Shown here one piece after another: positions 38,642-47,315 of a stretch of 64,000 nucleotides of DNA (within the stretch, counting starts at the first letter, position 1; every line of letters starts with the position of its first letter). The DNA is taken from NCBI GenBank assembly GCA_946480465.1, contig CAMLJY010000020.1:1-64000 (forward strand), given 5' to 3'. The translations under genes were made by a program, and so were the position numbers. The notes beneath the pieces are model-generated. The model saw only the letters and a program-made list of their open reading frames with translations. It had not been told where the DNA came from and made no database searches. The stretch is from an uncultured Burkholderiales bacterium (GTDB lineage: Bacteria > Pseudomonadota > Gammaproteobacteria > Burkholderiales > Burkholderiaceae).

Positions 38642-40465
38642 ATGCTGACCATCGACAACCTCAAGGTCGAGCTCGATGCCGAATCAGGCATCGTGCGCGC
38701 CATCGACGGCCTGGCCCTGTCCATCAAGCGCGGCGAAACCTTCGCGCTGGTCGGCGAATCCGGCTGCGGCAAGAGCATGACGGCGCTGGCGCTGATGCGC
38801 CTGCTGCCCGACAACGGCGTCGTCACGCAGGGCCGGGTGATGATCGACCAGACCGAGGTGCTGGACCTGCCCGAGGCGCAGATGCGCGGCGTGCGCGGCG
38901 GCCGCATCGGCATGATCTTCCAGGAGCCCTCGACCAGCCTGAACCCGGTGATGAAGGTGGGCGACCAGATCGTCGAGGCGATCGAGGCCCACACCGCGCT
39001 GCGCGGCGAGATGGCGCGCAACAAGGCAGTGGAATGGCTGCGCCGCGTCGGCATTCCCGAGCCGGAACGGCGGATCGACGACTACCCGTTCCGCATGAGC
39101 GGCGGCCAGAAGCAGCGCGTGATGATCGCGATGACCCTGGCCTCGGAGCCTGACTACCTGGTGGCCGACGAGCCCACCACCGCGCTGGACGTGACGATCC
39201 AGAAGCAGATCCTCGACCTGCTGAAGGATCTTCAGCGCGAGCAGGGCATGGGCCTGCTGCTGATCACGCACGACCTGGCGGTCGTCAAGGGCATGGCGCA
39301 CCGCGTGGCGCTGATGTATGCCGGCCAGATCATCGAGGTGGCCGAGGCCGGCCGCTTCTTCGCCGCGCCGCAGCACCCGTACGCACGCGCGCTGCTGCAG
39401 GCGCTGCCCGATGCGGCACGCCGCGGCGAGGCCCTGGCTGCCATCCCCGGCACGGTGCCGCCGCTGACGATGCAGTTCACCGGCTGCCGCTTCGCGCCGC
39501 GATGCACGCACGCGGAGCCGCGCTGCCAGGACACGCTGCCTGAATTGGCCCGCGTGGGCGACCGCCTGGTGCGCTGCATTCCGCTGCAGGACGGCAGCGG
39601 GCTGCGCGCGGTGTCCGCGGTGGAGGAGGGCGCCCGGGCCGCCGCCACGGTGGCGCCGGCGGGGGACGCTCAGCCGCTCCTGCAGGTGGAAGACCTGCGG
39701 GTGCGGTTTCCCATCCGCGGCGGGCTGCTGCAACGCGTGCGTGCGCACTTCGATGCGGTGGGCGGGGTGTCCTTCCAGGTGCGCCCGGGCAGCACGCTGG
39801 CCCTGGTGGGCGAATCCGGTTGCGGCAAGACGACCACCGGCAAGGCCATCGTCCAGCTGCTGCGCGGCATCGCCTCGGTCAGCGGCCGCGCGCTGCTGTC
39901 CGGGCAAAACCTGTTCGAGCTGCAGGGCGAGGCCTTGCGCCGCGCCCGGCGCGAAGTGCAAATCATCTTCCAGGATCCGTTCGCGTCGCTCAATCCTCGC
40001 ATGCGCGTCGCCGACATCCTCGACGAAGGCCTCGCGGCGCTGCAACCTGGTACCTCCGCAGGTGAGCGGCTGGCGCGCATCCGCTGCATTGCCGACCAGG
40101 TCGGCCTGCGCCAGGACGCGCTGGAACGCTTTCCGCACGAGTTTTCCGGCGGCCAGCGCCAGCGAATCGCCATTGCCCGCGCGCTCGCGGTGCAGCCCAA
40201 GCTGATCGTCTGCGACGAGCCGACCTCGGCGCTGGATGTATCGGTTCAAGCGCAAATACTGAATCTGCTGCGCGAGCTGCAGCGGGATCTCGGCATCTCC
40301 TACCTCTTCATTACCCACAACATCGGCGTGGTCGAGTACATCGCCGACGAAGTGGCGGTGATGCAGGCGGGCCGCATCGTCGAGCACGGCAGCGCCGCCG
40401 ACGTGCTGGCGCGGCCGCAAAACGCGTATACGCGCACACTGCTGGCCGCGGTGCCGCGGCTGTGA
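38642..40465 (+). CDS. Peptide ABC transporter ATPase, fused double-nucleotide-binding subunit
   Basis: A 607-residue protein with two ABC ATPase domains in tandem, equivalent to OppD and OppF fused (YejF-like layout). Walker A motifs are GESGCGKS near residue 40 and GESGCGKTT near residue 392; signatures are MSGGQKQR and FSGGQRQR; Walker B ends in DEPTTALDV and DEPTSALDV. Between the halves lies the cysteine-containing FAPRCTHAEPRC of oligopeptide ATPases. Both sites look active. It closes the operon; TonB receptor genes follow after 392 bp. Confidence 0.95.
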   Translation: MLTIDNLKVELDAESGIVRAIDGLALSIKRGETFALVGESGCGKSMTALALMRLLPDNGVVTQGRVMIDQTEVLDLPEAQMRGVRGGRIGMIFQEPSTSLNPVMKVGDQIVEAIEAHTALRGEMARNKAVEWLRRVGIPEPERRIDDYPFRMSGGQKQRVMIAMTLASEPDYLVADEPTTALDVTIQKQILDLLKDLQREQGMGLLLITHDLAVVKGMAHRVALMYAGQIIEVAEAGRFFAAPQHPYARALLQALPDAARRGEALAAIPGTVPPLTMQFTGCRFAPRCTHAEPRCQDTLPELARVGDRLVRCIPLQDGSGLRAVSAVEEGARAAATVAPAGDAQPLLQVEDLRVRFPIRGGLLQRVRAHFDAVGGVSFQVRPGSTLALVGESGCGKTTTGKAIVQLLRGIASVSGRALLSGQNLFELQGEALRRARREVQIIFQDPFASLNPRMRVADILDEGLAALQPGTSAGERLARIRCIADQVGLRQDALERFPHEFSGGQRQRIAIARALAVQPKLIVCDEPTSALDVSVQAQILNLLRELQRDLGISYLFITHNIGVVEYIADEVAVMQAGRIVEHGSAADVLARPQNAYTRTLLAAVPRL

Positions 40466-40857
40466 GATGGCGGCCCGCCGGGAGGCTGGCCGCCACTTGC
40501 CTAGACATGCAGTCGATCAGCCGTCCGCGCCCTCGCGGGCGCCGTGGCGTGCAACCAACGAATTGAAACCGCACGCCTAGGGTTTTTTCCCTAAGGGGGA
40601 GTGCCTAGTCATGGCCGCGGACGCCCCATTCCCGAGGCAGTCCGCGAGGTTCGCACCGCCTTGGACAGGTCTTGAAACACGCCACAGAACGGACCTAGAG
40701 GCAATCCCTAGGCCGGAGCGCGCGCACCCTCCCGTGACAATTCAGAAACACGCATCCACAGGCGAGTCACGGCGGTTTTACACGACCGGCACGTGGCTTG
40801 CGAACGCCAGTGGATCCATCAATCAACTGTTCCTTTCCGATCCAAGGAGTGAGATCC
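40466..40857 (+). promoter_or_regulatory. Regulatory region of TonB receptor 1 with clustered CTAG sites
   Basis: This 392-bp gap has no gene. It holds five CTAG tetramers (40501, 40577, 40605, 40695, 40708), an A/T-centred dyad TAGGG-TTTTTT-CCCTA (40578-40593) followed by CCCTAAGGGGG, and the promoter-like pair at 40706-40742 described separately. The last 50 nt contain the receptor leader: TGGATC at 40811 can pair with GATCCA at 40839, just before the AAGGAG ribosome-binding site. Confidence 0.55.
40706..40742 (+). promoter_or_regulatory. Conserved receptor promoter element, copy 1
   Basis: CCCTAGGC (40706-40713), 21 nt, TGACAATT (40735-40742). The same two blocks with the same spacing occur before the other two receptors. 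GACAAT is a plausible -10; CCCTAGGC would sit near -39, where an activator overlapping -35 usually binds. Confidence 0.65.
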
Positions 40858-43608
40858 ATGCTCAAGAGAACGAGGCTCAGCAGGGCATTGCTGATGGCTT
40901 TCGGCGGCAGCACGCTGCTGCTGGCTCAAGCAGAGGTCATGGCCCAGGCCGCGCAGCGCGTCGAAGTCACCGGCTCGCTGATTCGTCGCATCGATGGCGA
41001 GACTGCATTGCCCACCGTCACCTTGAACCTGGACACGCTGGAAAAGGCGGGCGTGACCAATGCTGAGCAAGTGGTCAACTTCATCACGCAGGCCCAGGGC
41101 GGCAGCGTGAGCTCCGGCTCGGTGAGCGGCACGAACGGCGCGGCGGCCTATGCCGACCTGCGCAGCCTGGGCTCCAACCGCACGCTGGTGCTGTTGAACG
41201 GCAAGCGCATCGTCAACAACCCGTTCGCGACGTCCGCAGTCGACCTGAACACGATTCCACTGTCGGCCATCGAACGCATCGAAACGCTGCCGGACGGTGC
41301 TTCCGCCACCTACGGCACCGACGCCATCGCGGGCGTCATCAACTTCATCACCAAGCGCAGCTACAAGGGCCTGTCGGTGTCCGGCAGTGCCCAGGTCACG
41401 CAGCACGGCGGCGGCGACGTCTACACCGGCAACCTGCTCGCGGGCATCGGTGACCTCAATGCGCAAGGGTGGAACGTCTACGGCGGCCTCAATTACCGTG
41501 AAGGCCGGCCGATGCGCGGCACGGAGCGCGAGTACTCGAAGACGTCGTACCAGCCTGAACGCGGCTTCAACGGCCTGAGCCCGACCACCTTCCCGGCCAA
41601 CTACTCCCAGACGGTGTCGGGCACCACCGTCATTTCCAACACCAACCCGTCGCTACCAGGCTGCCAGCCCCCTGCTTCGATCATCGCAACGGCCGTGGCC
41701 ACCAACCGCTGCAATGCCGACACACAGACCTTCACCAACACCATTCCGGAGCAGTGGCAATACTCCGGCTACCTGAAGGGTGCGCTGAGCCTCGGCCCGG
41801 ACCACACGGCCACGCTCGAGTACTTCAATGCCTTCAACCGGCTGCGCACGACGATCGCGCCGTCGCCCGAAGGCGGCCTGACGATGACCCCGAGCAGTCC
41901 GTACTACCCGGGCAACGGGATCACGCCGATCACCAATCCGGCGCTGAACACCACGCAGCCGATCTCCATTTCCTGGCGCACCACGGTCCTGGGTTCGCGT
42001 TCCAGCGAGCAGGAGAACACCACCCAGCGCGTCGTCGCCGGCCTGGAAGGCGTGCTGGCAGGCTTCGACTACCAGGTCTCGGCGCTGTGGGCGAACGCGC
42101 ACGTCGAGAACTTCTTCCTCAACGGCTACCCGATGACGCAGCCGCTGCGCGACGGCGTGCGCGGCGTCAACGGCGCGCCCTACCTCAATCCTTTCGGCGA
42201 CCAGTCGCCCGCCGGCCTGGAATACATGCGCCGCAACCAGGTGCTGGGCAAGGTGCAGGACGGGGAGGCGACGATGAAGAGCGTCTCCGCGAACCTCAGC
42301 CGCAGCTTCGGCAGCCTGCCGGGCGGCGCCATGTCCGCCGCGCTGGGCGCAGAGTTCCGGCAGGAAGAGATGGCCTACCTCACCGACATCCCCAAGGTGA
42401 GCCAGGCTGCAAGCTCCGGTCTCGCCGGCTCGGGTGCCGTGCGCCAGGGTGACCGCGATGTTTCGGCATTGGCCCTGGAACTGAACCTTCCGGTGCTGAA
42501 GGGGCTGGAGATCGGCGCAGCGGTGCGCTATGACAAATACAGCGATTTCGGCAACACCACCAATCCGAAGGTGTCGCTGCGCTATTCGCCGACGAAGGAA
42601 GTGCTGCTGCGCAGTTCGTACAACAAGGGCTTCAGCGCGCCTTCGCTGTACAGCCTGTACCTGCCGCAGTCGACCACCTTCACCGGCAACCGCTACAACG
42701 ACCCGGTGCTGTGCCCGGGGGGCGTGCCGGCGGCTGGTGCGGTTCCGTCGCGGGACTGCGGCATCCAGTTCCAGCGCCTGCAGGGTGGCAATCCCAATGC
42801 GAAGGCCGAGACTTCCAAGGCCTGGTCGCTGGGCTTCGTCGTGCAGCCGTCGCCGCAGGTGTCGTTCAGCCTCGACTACTGGGACACGTACATCAGCGAC
42901 TCGATCAGCACGCTGGGTGATGCGACCGTGTTCGGCGACCCGAGCAAGTATGCGAGCCTGTTCGTGCGCTGCAGCCAGGCTCCGGCGGACCGGCGCAACG
43001 CCATCGGTGCCTGCCAGATTCCCGGTGGGGACCCGATTGCGTACGTGATCGACACCTTCCAAAACCTGGGTGATGTCGACGCGAATGGCTTCGACTTCCA
43101 GTTGTCGTGGAACAGCGGTGCCACTTCGGCGGGCCGATTCAATGCCAACTGGCGCGGCACCTACATCAACAAGTACCTGTTCCAGGTCGAGGCGGGTGGC
43201 GCCTGGCACGACCCGCTGGGCAACTGGAACAACCTCTTCAGTTCGACCGGCACGAGCGGCGGTCCGGTCATCCGGCTGCAGCACATCGTCACGCTGGGCT
43301 GGGACAAGGGGCCGTTTTCCTCGCTGCTGACCTACCGCTTCAAGTCCGGCTACCGCGACCAGAACACGCAGGGCGCACCGTTCACCTCTTTCAACAACAA
43401 CGTCGTCGGCGACTACAACATCTTCGACCTGAGCGTCACCTACACCGGCGTGAAGGGCCTGACCCTGACGGCCGGCGTGCTGAACCTGCTGGACAAGGAT
43501 CCGCCGTACTCCAACCAGACGGCCCGCTTCCAGGCGCGAGCCTACGACGACCGCTTCCACAGCCCGCTGGGCCGCACTTACCAGCTGTCGGCGAAATACG
43601 AGTTCTAA
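40858..43608 (+). CDS. TonB-dependent outer-membrane receptor 1
   Basis: A 916-residue receptor. The signal peptide ends near VMAQA (residue 31), followed by a TonB-box-like RVEVTGS. The plug domain is at about residues 40-165 (LRSLGSNRTLVLLNGKRI, IERIETLPDGASATYGTDAIAGVINFITKR). A 22-strand-type barrel ends in KYEF. There is no N-terminal signalling (STN) domain, so it is not a self-regulated transducer. It is a paralogue of the next two receptors. The ATG has a strong AAGGAGTGAG site. Substrate unknown; the neighbouring peptide ABC importer suggests peptides or peptide-like compounds. Confidence 0.92.
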   Translation: MLKRTRLSRALLMAFGGSTLLLAQAEVMAQAAQRVEVTGSLIRRIDGETALPTVTLNLDTLEKAGVTNAEQVVNFITQAQGGSVSSGSVSGTNGAAAYADLRSLGSNRTLVLLNGKRIVNNPFATSAVDLNTIPLSAIERIETLPDGASATYGTDAIAGVINFITKRSYKGLSVSGSAQVTQHGGGDVYTGNLLAGIGDLNAQGWNVYGGLNYREGRPMRGTEREYSKTSYQPERGFNGLSPTTFPANYSQTVSGTTVISNTNPSLPGCQPPASIIATAVATNRCNADTQTFTNTIPEQWQYSGYLKGALSLGPDHTATLEYFNAFNRLRTTIAPSPEGGLTMTPSSPYYPGNGITPITNPALNTTQPISISWRTTVLGSRSSEQENTTQRVVAGLEGVLAGFDYQVSALWANAHVENFFLNGYPMTQPLRDGVRGVNGAPYLNPFGDQSPAGLEYMRRNQVLGKVQDGEATMKSVSANLSRSFGSLPGGAMSAALGAEFRQEEMAYLTDIPKVSQAASSGLAGSGAVRQGDRDVSALALELNLPVLKGLEIGAAVRYDKYSDFGNTTNPKVSLRYSPTKEVLLRSSYNKGFSAPSLYSLYLPQSTTFTGNRYNDPVLCPGGVPAAGAVPSRDCGIQFQRLQGGNPNAKAETSKAWSLGFVVQPSPQVSFSLDYWDTYISDSISTLGDATVFGDPSKYASLFVRCSQAPADRRNAIGACQIPGGDPIAYVIDTFQNLGDVDANGFDFQLSWNSGATSAGRFNANWRGTYINKYLFQVEAGGAWHDPLGNWNNLFSSTGTSGGPVIRLQHIVTLGWDKGPFSSLLTYRFKSGYRDQNTQGAPFTSFNNNVVGDYNIFDLSVTYTGVKGLTLTAGVLNLLDKDPPYSNQTARFQARAYDDRFHSPLGRTYQLSAKYEF

Positions 43609-43660
43609 GCTCAATTGATGATGATCGGCGCGGCCTCAATCGCAGGCCGCGGGTTCTTTC

Positions 43661-43692
43661 GGGCCGGACGGCGAAGGCTGTCCGGCCCTTTT
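43661..43692 (+). terminator. Rho-independent terminator after receptor 1
   Basis: GGGCCGGAC pairs with GTCCGGCCC, with further pairing to a GAAG loop, followed by TTTT. It lies 52 nt after the receptor 1 stop. Confidence 0.85.
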
Positions 43693-44004
43693 CGCTGCTG
43701 GACGCCAATCCACTGCCGCGCCGATGTGGCGCTAGCGGAGGGATCGACGCGGCGGGGCGCGGCGTCAACCGGTGAACTCGAGTGGGCGTGGCGCGGCGGT
43801 GACGAGCACGGAATGCGCGCCGCAGTTGCGCGGAGGCTACAAAGTTGCAGTCCGGTCCTAGGTGTTGTCCTCTAGCCGAGGCGCGGCCCTCGACCCGTGC
43901 CGAGCCTCCTGGCGCCACGGCGCGGCACCAATGCGGCATGACTGCCCGTGTGCAGTGCACTGGGCACCACGATGCATCGTCGTTCGTGCACCACTCAAGA
44001 CATT

Positions 44005-44041
44005 CCCTAGGCTGGTCTAGACGACATGCTCGGTGACAATT
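44005..44041 (+). promoter_or_regulatory. Conserved receptor promoter element, copy 2
   Basis: CCCTAGGC (44005-44012), 21 nt, TGACAATT (44034-44041), 105 nt before the receptor 2 start. Both blocks are identical to copy 1, while the 21 nt between them are not. Confidence 0.68.
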
Positions 44042-44146
44042 TCGCTACTCGATACCGAGGCTGGGAAACGTGTGCTTACGAGGCGCGCCGAGCCCGGCAA
44101 CGTGGCTGGGTCTATCGATCAACTTTCTTCTGAAAGAGGAGTGAGC

Positions 44147-46846
44147 ATGTTCAGGAAAACGAATGTCAGCATGGCGGTGATGCTGGTGCTGGGTGCTGCG
44201 TTTGCCGCGCCGGCAGGGGCGCAGGACGCGCCGCAACGGGTGGAGATCACGGGTTCGTCGATCAAGCGCGTGGCGGCGGAGGGCGCGTTGCCCGTGCAGG
44301 TCATCAAGCGCGAGGAGATCGAGCGCAGCGGCATCACGTCGGTGACCGAACTCCTCCAGAACCTGGCGGTCGTGCAGGGCGGACCGGACGGCATCGTCGA
44401 AGGCGACACCATCGGCGGCGGGGGCGGCGGTCAGGCGACCGTTTCCATTCACGGCCTGGGCGGCGATCGCACGCTGGTTCTGTTGAACGGCCGACGGCTG
44501 ATCGGTGAAGCCGGTGGCGCCGTTGACATCAACATGATTCCCTTGGCGATCATCGATCGAGTCGAGGTGCTGACCGATGGCGCGTCCGCGCTTTATGGCT
44601 CGGATGCGGTCGCTGGCGTGGTCAACTTCATCACGAAGCGGAACTCGCAGACAGGCAACGTCATGCTGTCCGCCAGCAAGCCCGAGAAGGCGGGTGGCGA
44701 AGAGTACAACGCCAGCATCTCGAAGGGATTCGGCGATATCGATGCCGACGGCTTCAATGTGACCGTCGGCCTGTCGATGGACAAGCGCAAGGCGCTGCGT
44801 GCCGACCAGCGTGAGTTCTCCAAGAGCGGCATCATCAACTTCCAGTACGAAGGCAAGAACTACGAGTGGTTCAATGGTTCGCCCAGCGGCATTCCCGGCA
44901 ACGTCAACGTCGGTGGCGTACCCCGCAGCGCGTACCTGGCGGAGTTCGGCAAGTGTCCGCCGATGCACATTCAGGATGGCCCCACGTGCTACTTTGATTA
45001 CGCCAGCACGGTGGAAGCTTTTCCCGATCGTGAACGCACCAACCTATTTGGGTCGTTTTCCAAGAAGCTCGGGGCTGACCATCGCCTGAATGTCGATCTT
45101 CTCCTCGGCAAGACGATGTCCAGCGGCAAGATCGCACCGCCACCCGGAGGGGTACTGGTCGATCCGGCCGGGCCGTTTGGCGACTATCTGCGGATGGTCG
45201 GCTATACGGGCACCGGACCGGCCACTGTCTTCTATCGGGCGTTCGATCTGGGTAATCGCGATTCGGAATTCGACCGCGACAACAAGGCGGTGTGGGGATC
45301 GCTCGAGGGGCGGTTTGGCAATTGGGACTACAACGCCACCATCGGCTACCAGAAGGCGATCGTTGAAGAGAGCAACAGCGGGTATCCGCTGGGCCGTGCA
45401 TTCGGCCAGTTGCTGCGCAGTGGGATGTGGAATCCCTTCGTGCTGCCGGGCAACCAGTCCGCAGCCGCGCTCGAGGCGGCCAAGGGCATCATGGTTTCCG
45501 GTGTGTACGACACCGAGACCAGCACCTTGACGACCCTGGACTTCCGCGCATCGCGGGACCTCATGAAGCTCGGCGGCGGCAACCTCGCGCTTGCGCTGGG
45601 CGGCAGCTACGCGCAGGACAAGGTGTCCACCGATCCAAGCTTGGTGGCGCAGGGCAAGGGAGGGCCGAACGGCGATGACACCCGCTTCGGTGATGCAGCC
45701 GCGGCCATTCCCTATTCGGCGACGCGCAAGGCGATTGGCTTGTTCGCCGAAGTGGTGGCCCCGATCACCAAGCAGTTCGAACTGGCCGCCGGCGTGCGCT
45801 ACGACGACTACAAGGACATCGCCAGCGCCACGAACGGCAAGGTCACCTTCCGCTACCAGCCCACCAGCAGTGTGCTGGTTCGGGGCTCGGTGGGCACCGG
45901 TTTCCGCGCCCCGACGTTGCGGCAGCTCTACCGCCCGCTGCAGGAGTTCGGCGTGACGGCGGAGAACTATGGGTGCTCTGCCGAGATGGCGCAGATGGCG
46001 GCCAATCTGGGCGCCACCTGCATGCCGGGCGACCTGCAGTACAACATCTACACCGGCGGTAATGCCAAGGTTCAGCCTGAAGAGTCCAAGCAAGCGACCC
46101 TGGGATTCCGCTTCGAGCCGACGCCTGCGTTCTCGTTCGGCGCGGACCTGTGGTGGGTCGGAGTCAAGAAGACTTTCGGCTCGGTCGATGAGAACGAGGC
46201 GTTCAACAATGTCTTCAAGTACCCCGATCTTTGGCTGACCTACAAGGATCCGGTTACCGGGGATACCTACCTGGCGTACAACGCCAGCACGACCAACCTC
46301 GGAAACTCGTACCACAGTGGCGTGGACGTCGACGTCAGCAGCCGGGTCAACACGGGGATTGGTCGCTTGACTTCCAATCTGCGCGCGACCTACATGATCC
46401 GCAGTGTCGAACAGCTGGTGGCGGGCCAGGAGTACTTCTCCACCGTGGGGGACAACAATCCGTCCATCGGCTCGGTCATGTTCCGCTGGCGCGGGACGTG
46501 GGGCAATACGCTGCAGATGGGACGCTGGGCCCACACACTCAACGTGAACTTCCAATCGGGCTATAAGGATTACCCGGGCGATGTCTACGGCAAGGATTCC
46601 GATGGCAGCTACAACGGCGACGATCGCACGATTCGCCTTGACATCAAGAAGTACTACACGCTCGACTGGCAGACCGAGTTCCAGATGAACAAGGCCTTGA
46701 AGATGTCCGTCGGGGTGAAGAACCTGCTGAATGAGAAGCCGCCGCTTTCCCTGCGCAACAATGGTGGCCACATGCTCGGGTTCGACTACCGCTACTTCAA
46801 TCCGCTCGGTCGCACTTTCCAGGCTCGCGCGAGCTACGACTTCTGA
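44147..46846 (+). CDS. TonB-dependent outer-membrane receptor 2
   Basis: An 899-residue receptor with a signal peptide (cleavage near AGA/Q, residue 25), TonB-box-like RVEITGS, and plug motifs GLGGDRTLVLLNGRRLIGE and DRVEVLTDGASALYGSDAVAGVVNFITKRN. A Gly-rich stretch in the plug (about residues 85-92) and a barrel ending in SYDF follow. No STN domain. Third codon positions use visibly more A and T than its neighbours, so it may have a different history. The start follows an AGAGGAGTGAG site. It is the middle of three paralogues. Confidence 0.92.
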   Translation: MFRKTNVSMAVMLVLGAAFAAPAGAQDAPQRVEITGSSIKRVAAEGALPVQVIKREEIERSGITSVTELLQNLAVVQGGPDGIVEGDTIGGGGGGQATVSIHGLGGDRTLVLLNGRRLIGEAGGAVDINMIPLAIIDRVEVLTDGASALYGSDAVAGVVNFITKRNSQTGNVMLSASKPEKAGGEEYNASISKGFGDIDADGFNVTVGLSMDKRKALRADQREFSKSGIINFQYEGKNYEWFNGSPSGIPGNVNVGGVPRSAYLAEFGKCPPMHIQDGPTCYFDYASTVEAFPDRERTNLFGSFSKKLGADHRLNVDLLLGKTMSSGKIAPPPGGVLVDPAGPFGDYLRMVGYTGTGPATVFYRAFDLGNRDSEFDRDNKAVWGSLEGRFGNWDYNATIGYQKAIVEESNSGYPLGRAFGQLLRSGMWNPFVLPGNQSAAALEAAKGIMVSGVYDTETSTLTTLDFRASRDLMKLGGGNLALALGGSYAQDKVSTDPSLVAQGKGGPNGDDTRFGDAAAAIPYSATRKAIGLFAEVVAPITKQFELAAGVRYDDYKDIASATNGKVTFRYQPTSSVLVRGSVGTGFRAPTLRQLYRPLQEFGVTAENYGCSAEMAQMAANLGATCMPGDLQYNIYTGGNAKVQPEESKQATLGFRFEPTPAFSFGADLWWVGVKKTFGSVDENEAFNNVFKYPDLWLTYKDPVTGDTYLAYNASTTNLGNSYHSGVDVDVSSRVNTGIGRLTSNLRATYMIRSVEQLVAGQEYFSTVGDNNPSIGSVMFRWRGTWGNTLQMGRWAHTLNVNFQSGYKDYPGDVYGKDSDGSYNGDDRTIRLDIKKYYTLDWQTEFQMNKALKMSVGVKNLLNEKPPLSLRNNGGHMLGFDYRYFNPLGRTFQARASYDF

Positions 46847-46855
46847 GCATGAGTT

Positions 46856-46880
46856 GGCATCCACCCTGAGGGTGGATGCC
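46856..46880 (+). terminator. Hairpin after receptor 2
   Basis: An 11-bp perfect stem GGCATCCACCC / GGGTGGATGCC with a TGA loop lies 9 nt after the stop codon. There is no T-run, so it may protect the 3' end or act with the next hairpin. Confidence 0.55.
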
Positions 46881-46910
46881 CGCTGCGGCTGGCATTAGCG
46901 GCCGTCTTGT

Positions 46911-46940
46911 CGACCCGGTGACCGCAAGGTCACCGGGTCG
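46911..46940. terminator. 13-bp stem with GCAA tetraloop
   Basis: CGACCCGGTGACC - GCAA - GGTCACCGGGTCG is a perfect inverted repeat followed by CTGTATTT on the plus strand. The GNRA-type loop favours an RNA function, probably a second terminator or 3' stabiliser of receptor 2. Confidence 0.55.
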
Positions 46941-47170
46941 CTGTATTTGGGGCTGCGGCTGATTGTCCCGGCTGCTTTCGATTTCCATCCGGCAATCCCG
47001 TCATCCGATTCTGACTTCCCCCGGGCACATGCCGAATTGGAGATTGGAGAGACTGGGCTCCACAGATGAGAATGGCCTTCCATTTTTGTGACACGGGAGA
47101 TGGGTAACTCAATAGTCACCAATAAGTAGCGAACATGGAACTTGGGGTGGGGCTGCAACACTGCGGCATT

Positions 47171-47207
47171 CCCTATGAATACCAGTTGCGCCGGAACGCC
47201 AACAATT
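47171..47207 (+). promoter_or_regulatory. Conserved receptor promoter element, copy 3 (divergent)
   Basis: CCCTATGA (47171-47178), 21 nt, CAACAATT (47200-47207), 108 nt before the receptor 3 start. It keeps the CATTCCCTA context of copy 2 and the ACAATT of both copies with the same spacing, but differs at four of sixteen positions from them. Confidence 0.5.
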
Positions 47208-47315
47208 CCAGCCACATTCCGGCAAGGGTGTGCCGCCCGACAAGCATTCCGGCGCAAGTGGCGATCGATCACGCGTCCGAGCCGGCTCATCAACCATCTC
47301 CCGAGCGGAGGACCC

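Larger units (their letters stand above)
43609..44146 (+). other. Intergenic region between receptors 1 and 2
   Basis: A 538-bp gap. It contains the terminator of receptor 1 (43661-43692), four CTAG sites (43858, 43872, 44007, 44017), the second copy of the receptor promoter element (44005-44041) and a leader with ATCGATCAAC at 44114-44123. A small stem CTTTC/GAAAG (44124-44137) lies directly before the AGAGGAGTGAG ribosome-binding site. I see no convincing small gene. Confidence 0.5.
46847..47315 (+). other. Intergenic region between receptors 2 and 3
   Basis: A 469-bp gap, locally lower in GC than the surroundings. It holds the two hairpins after receptor 2, then about 160 bp without recognisable features, an AT-rich patch at 47100-47135, the third receptor promoter copy (47171-47207), and a leader whose TCATCAAC (47287-47294) resembles the other receptor leaders. 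CTCC/GGAG near 47298-47310 could mask the ribosome-binding site. No gene is supported. Confidence 0.45.
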
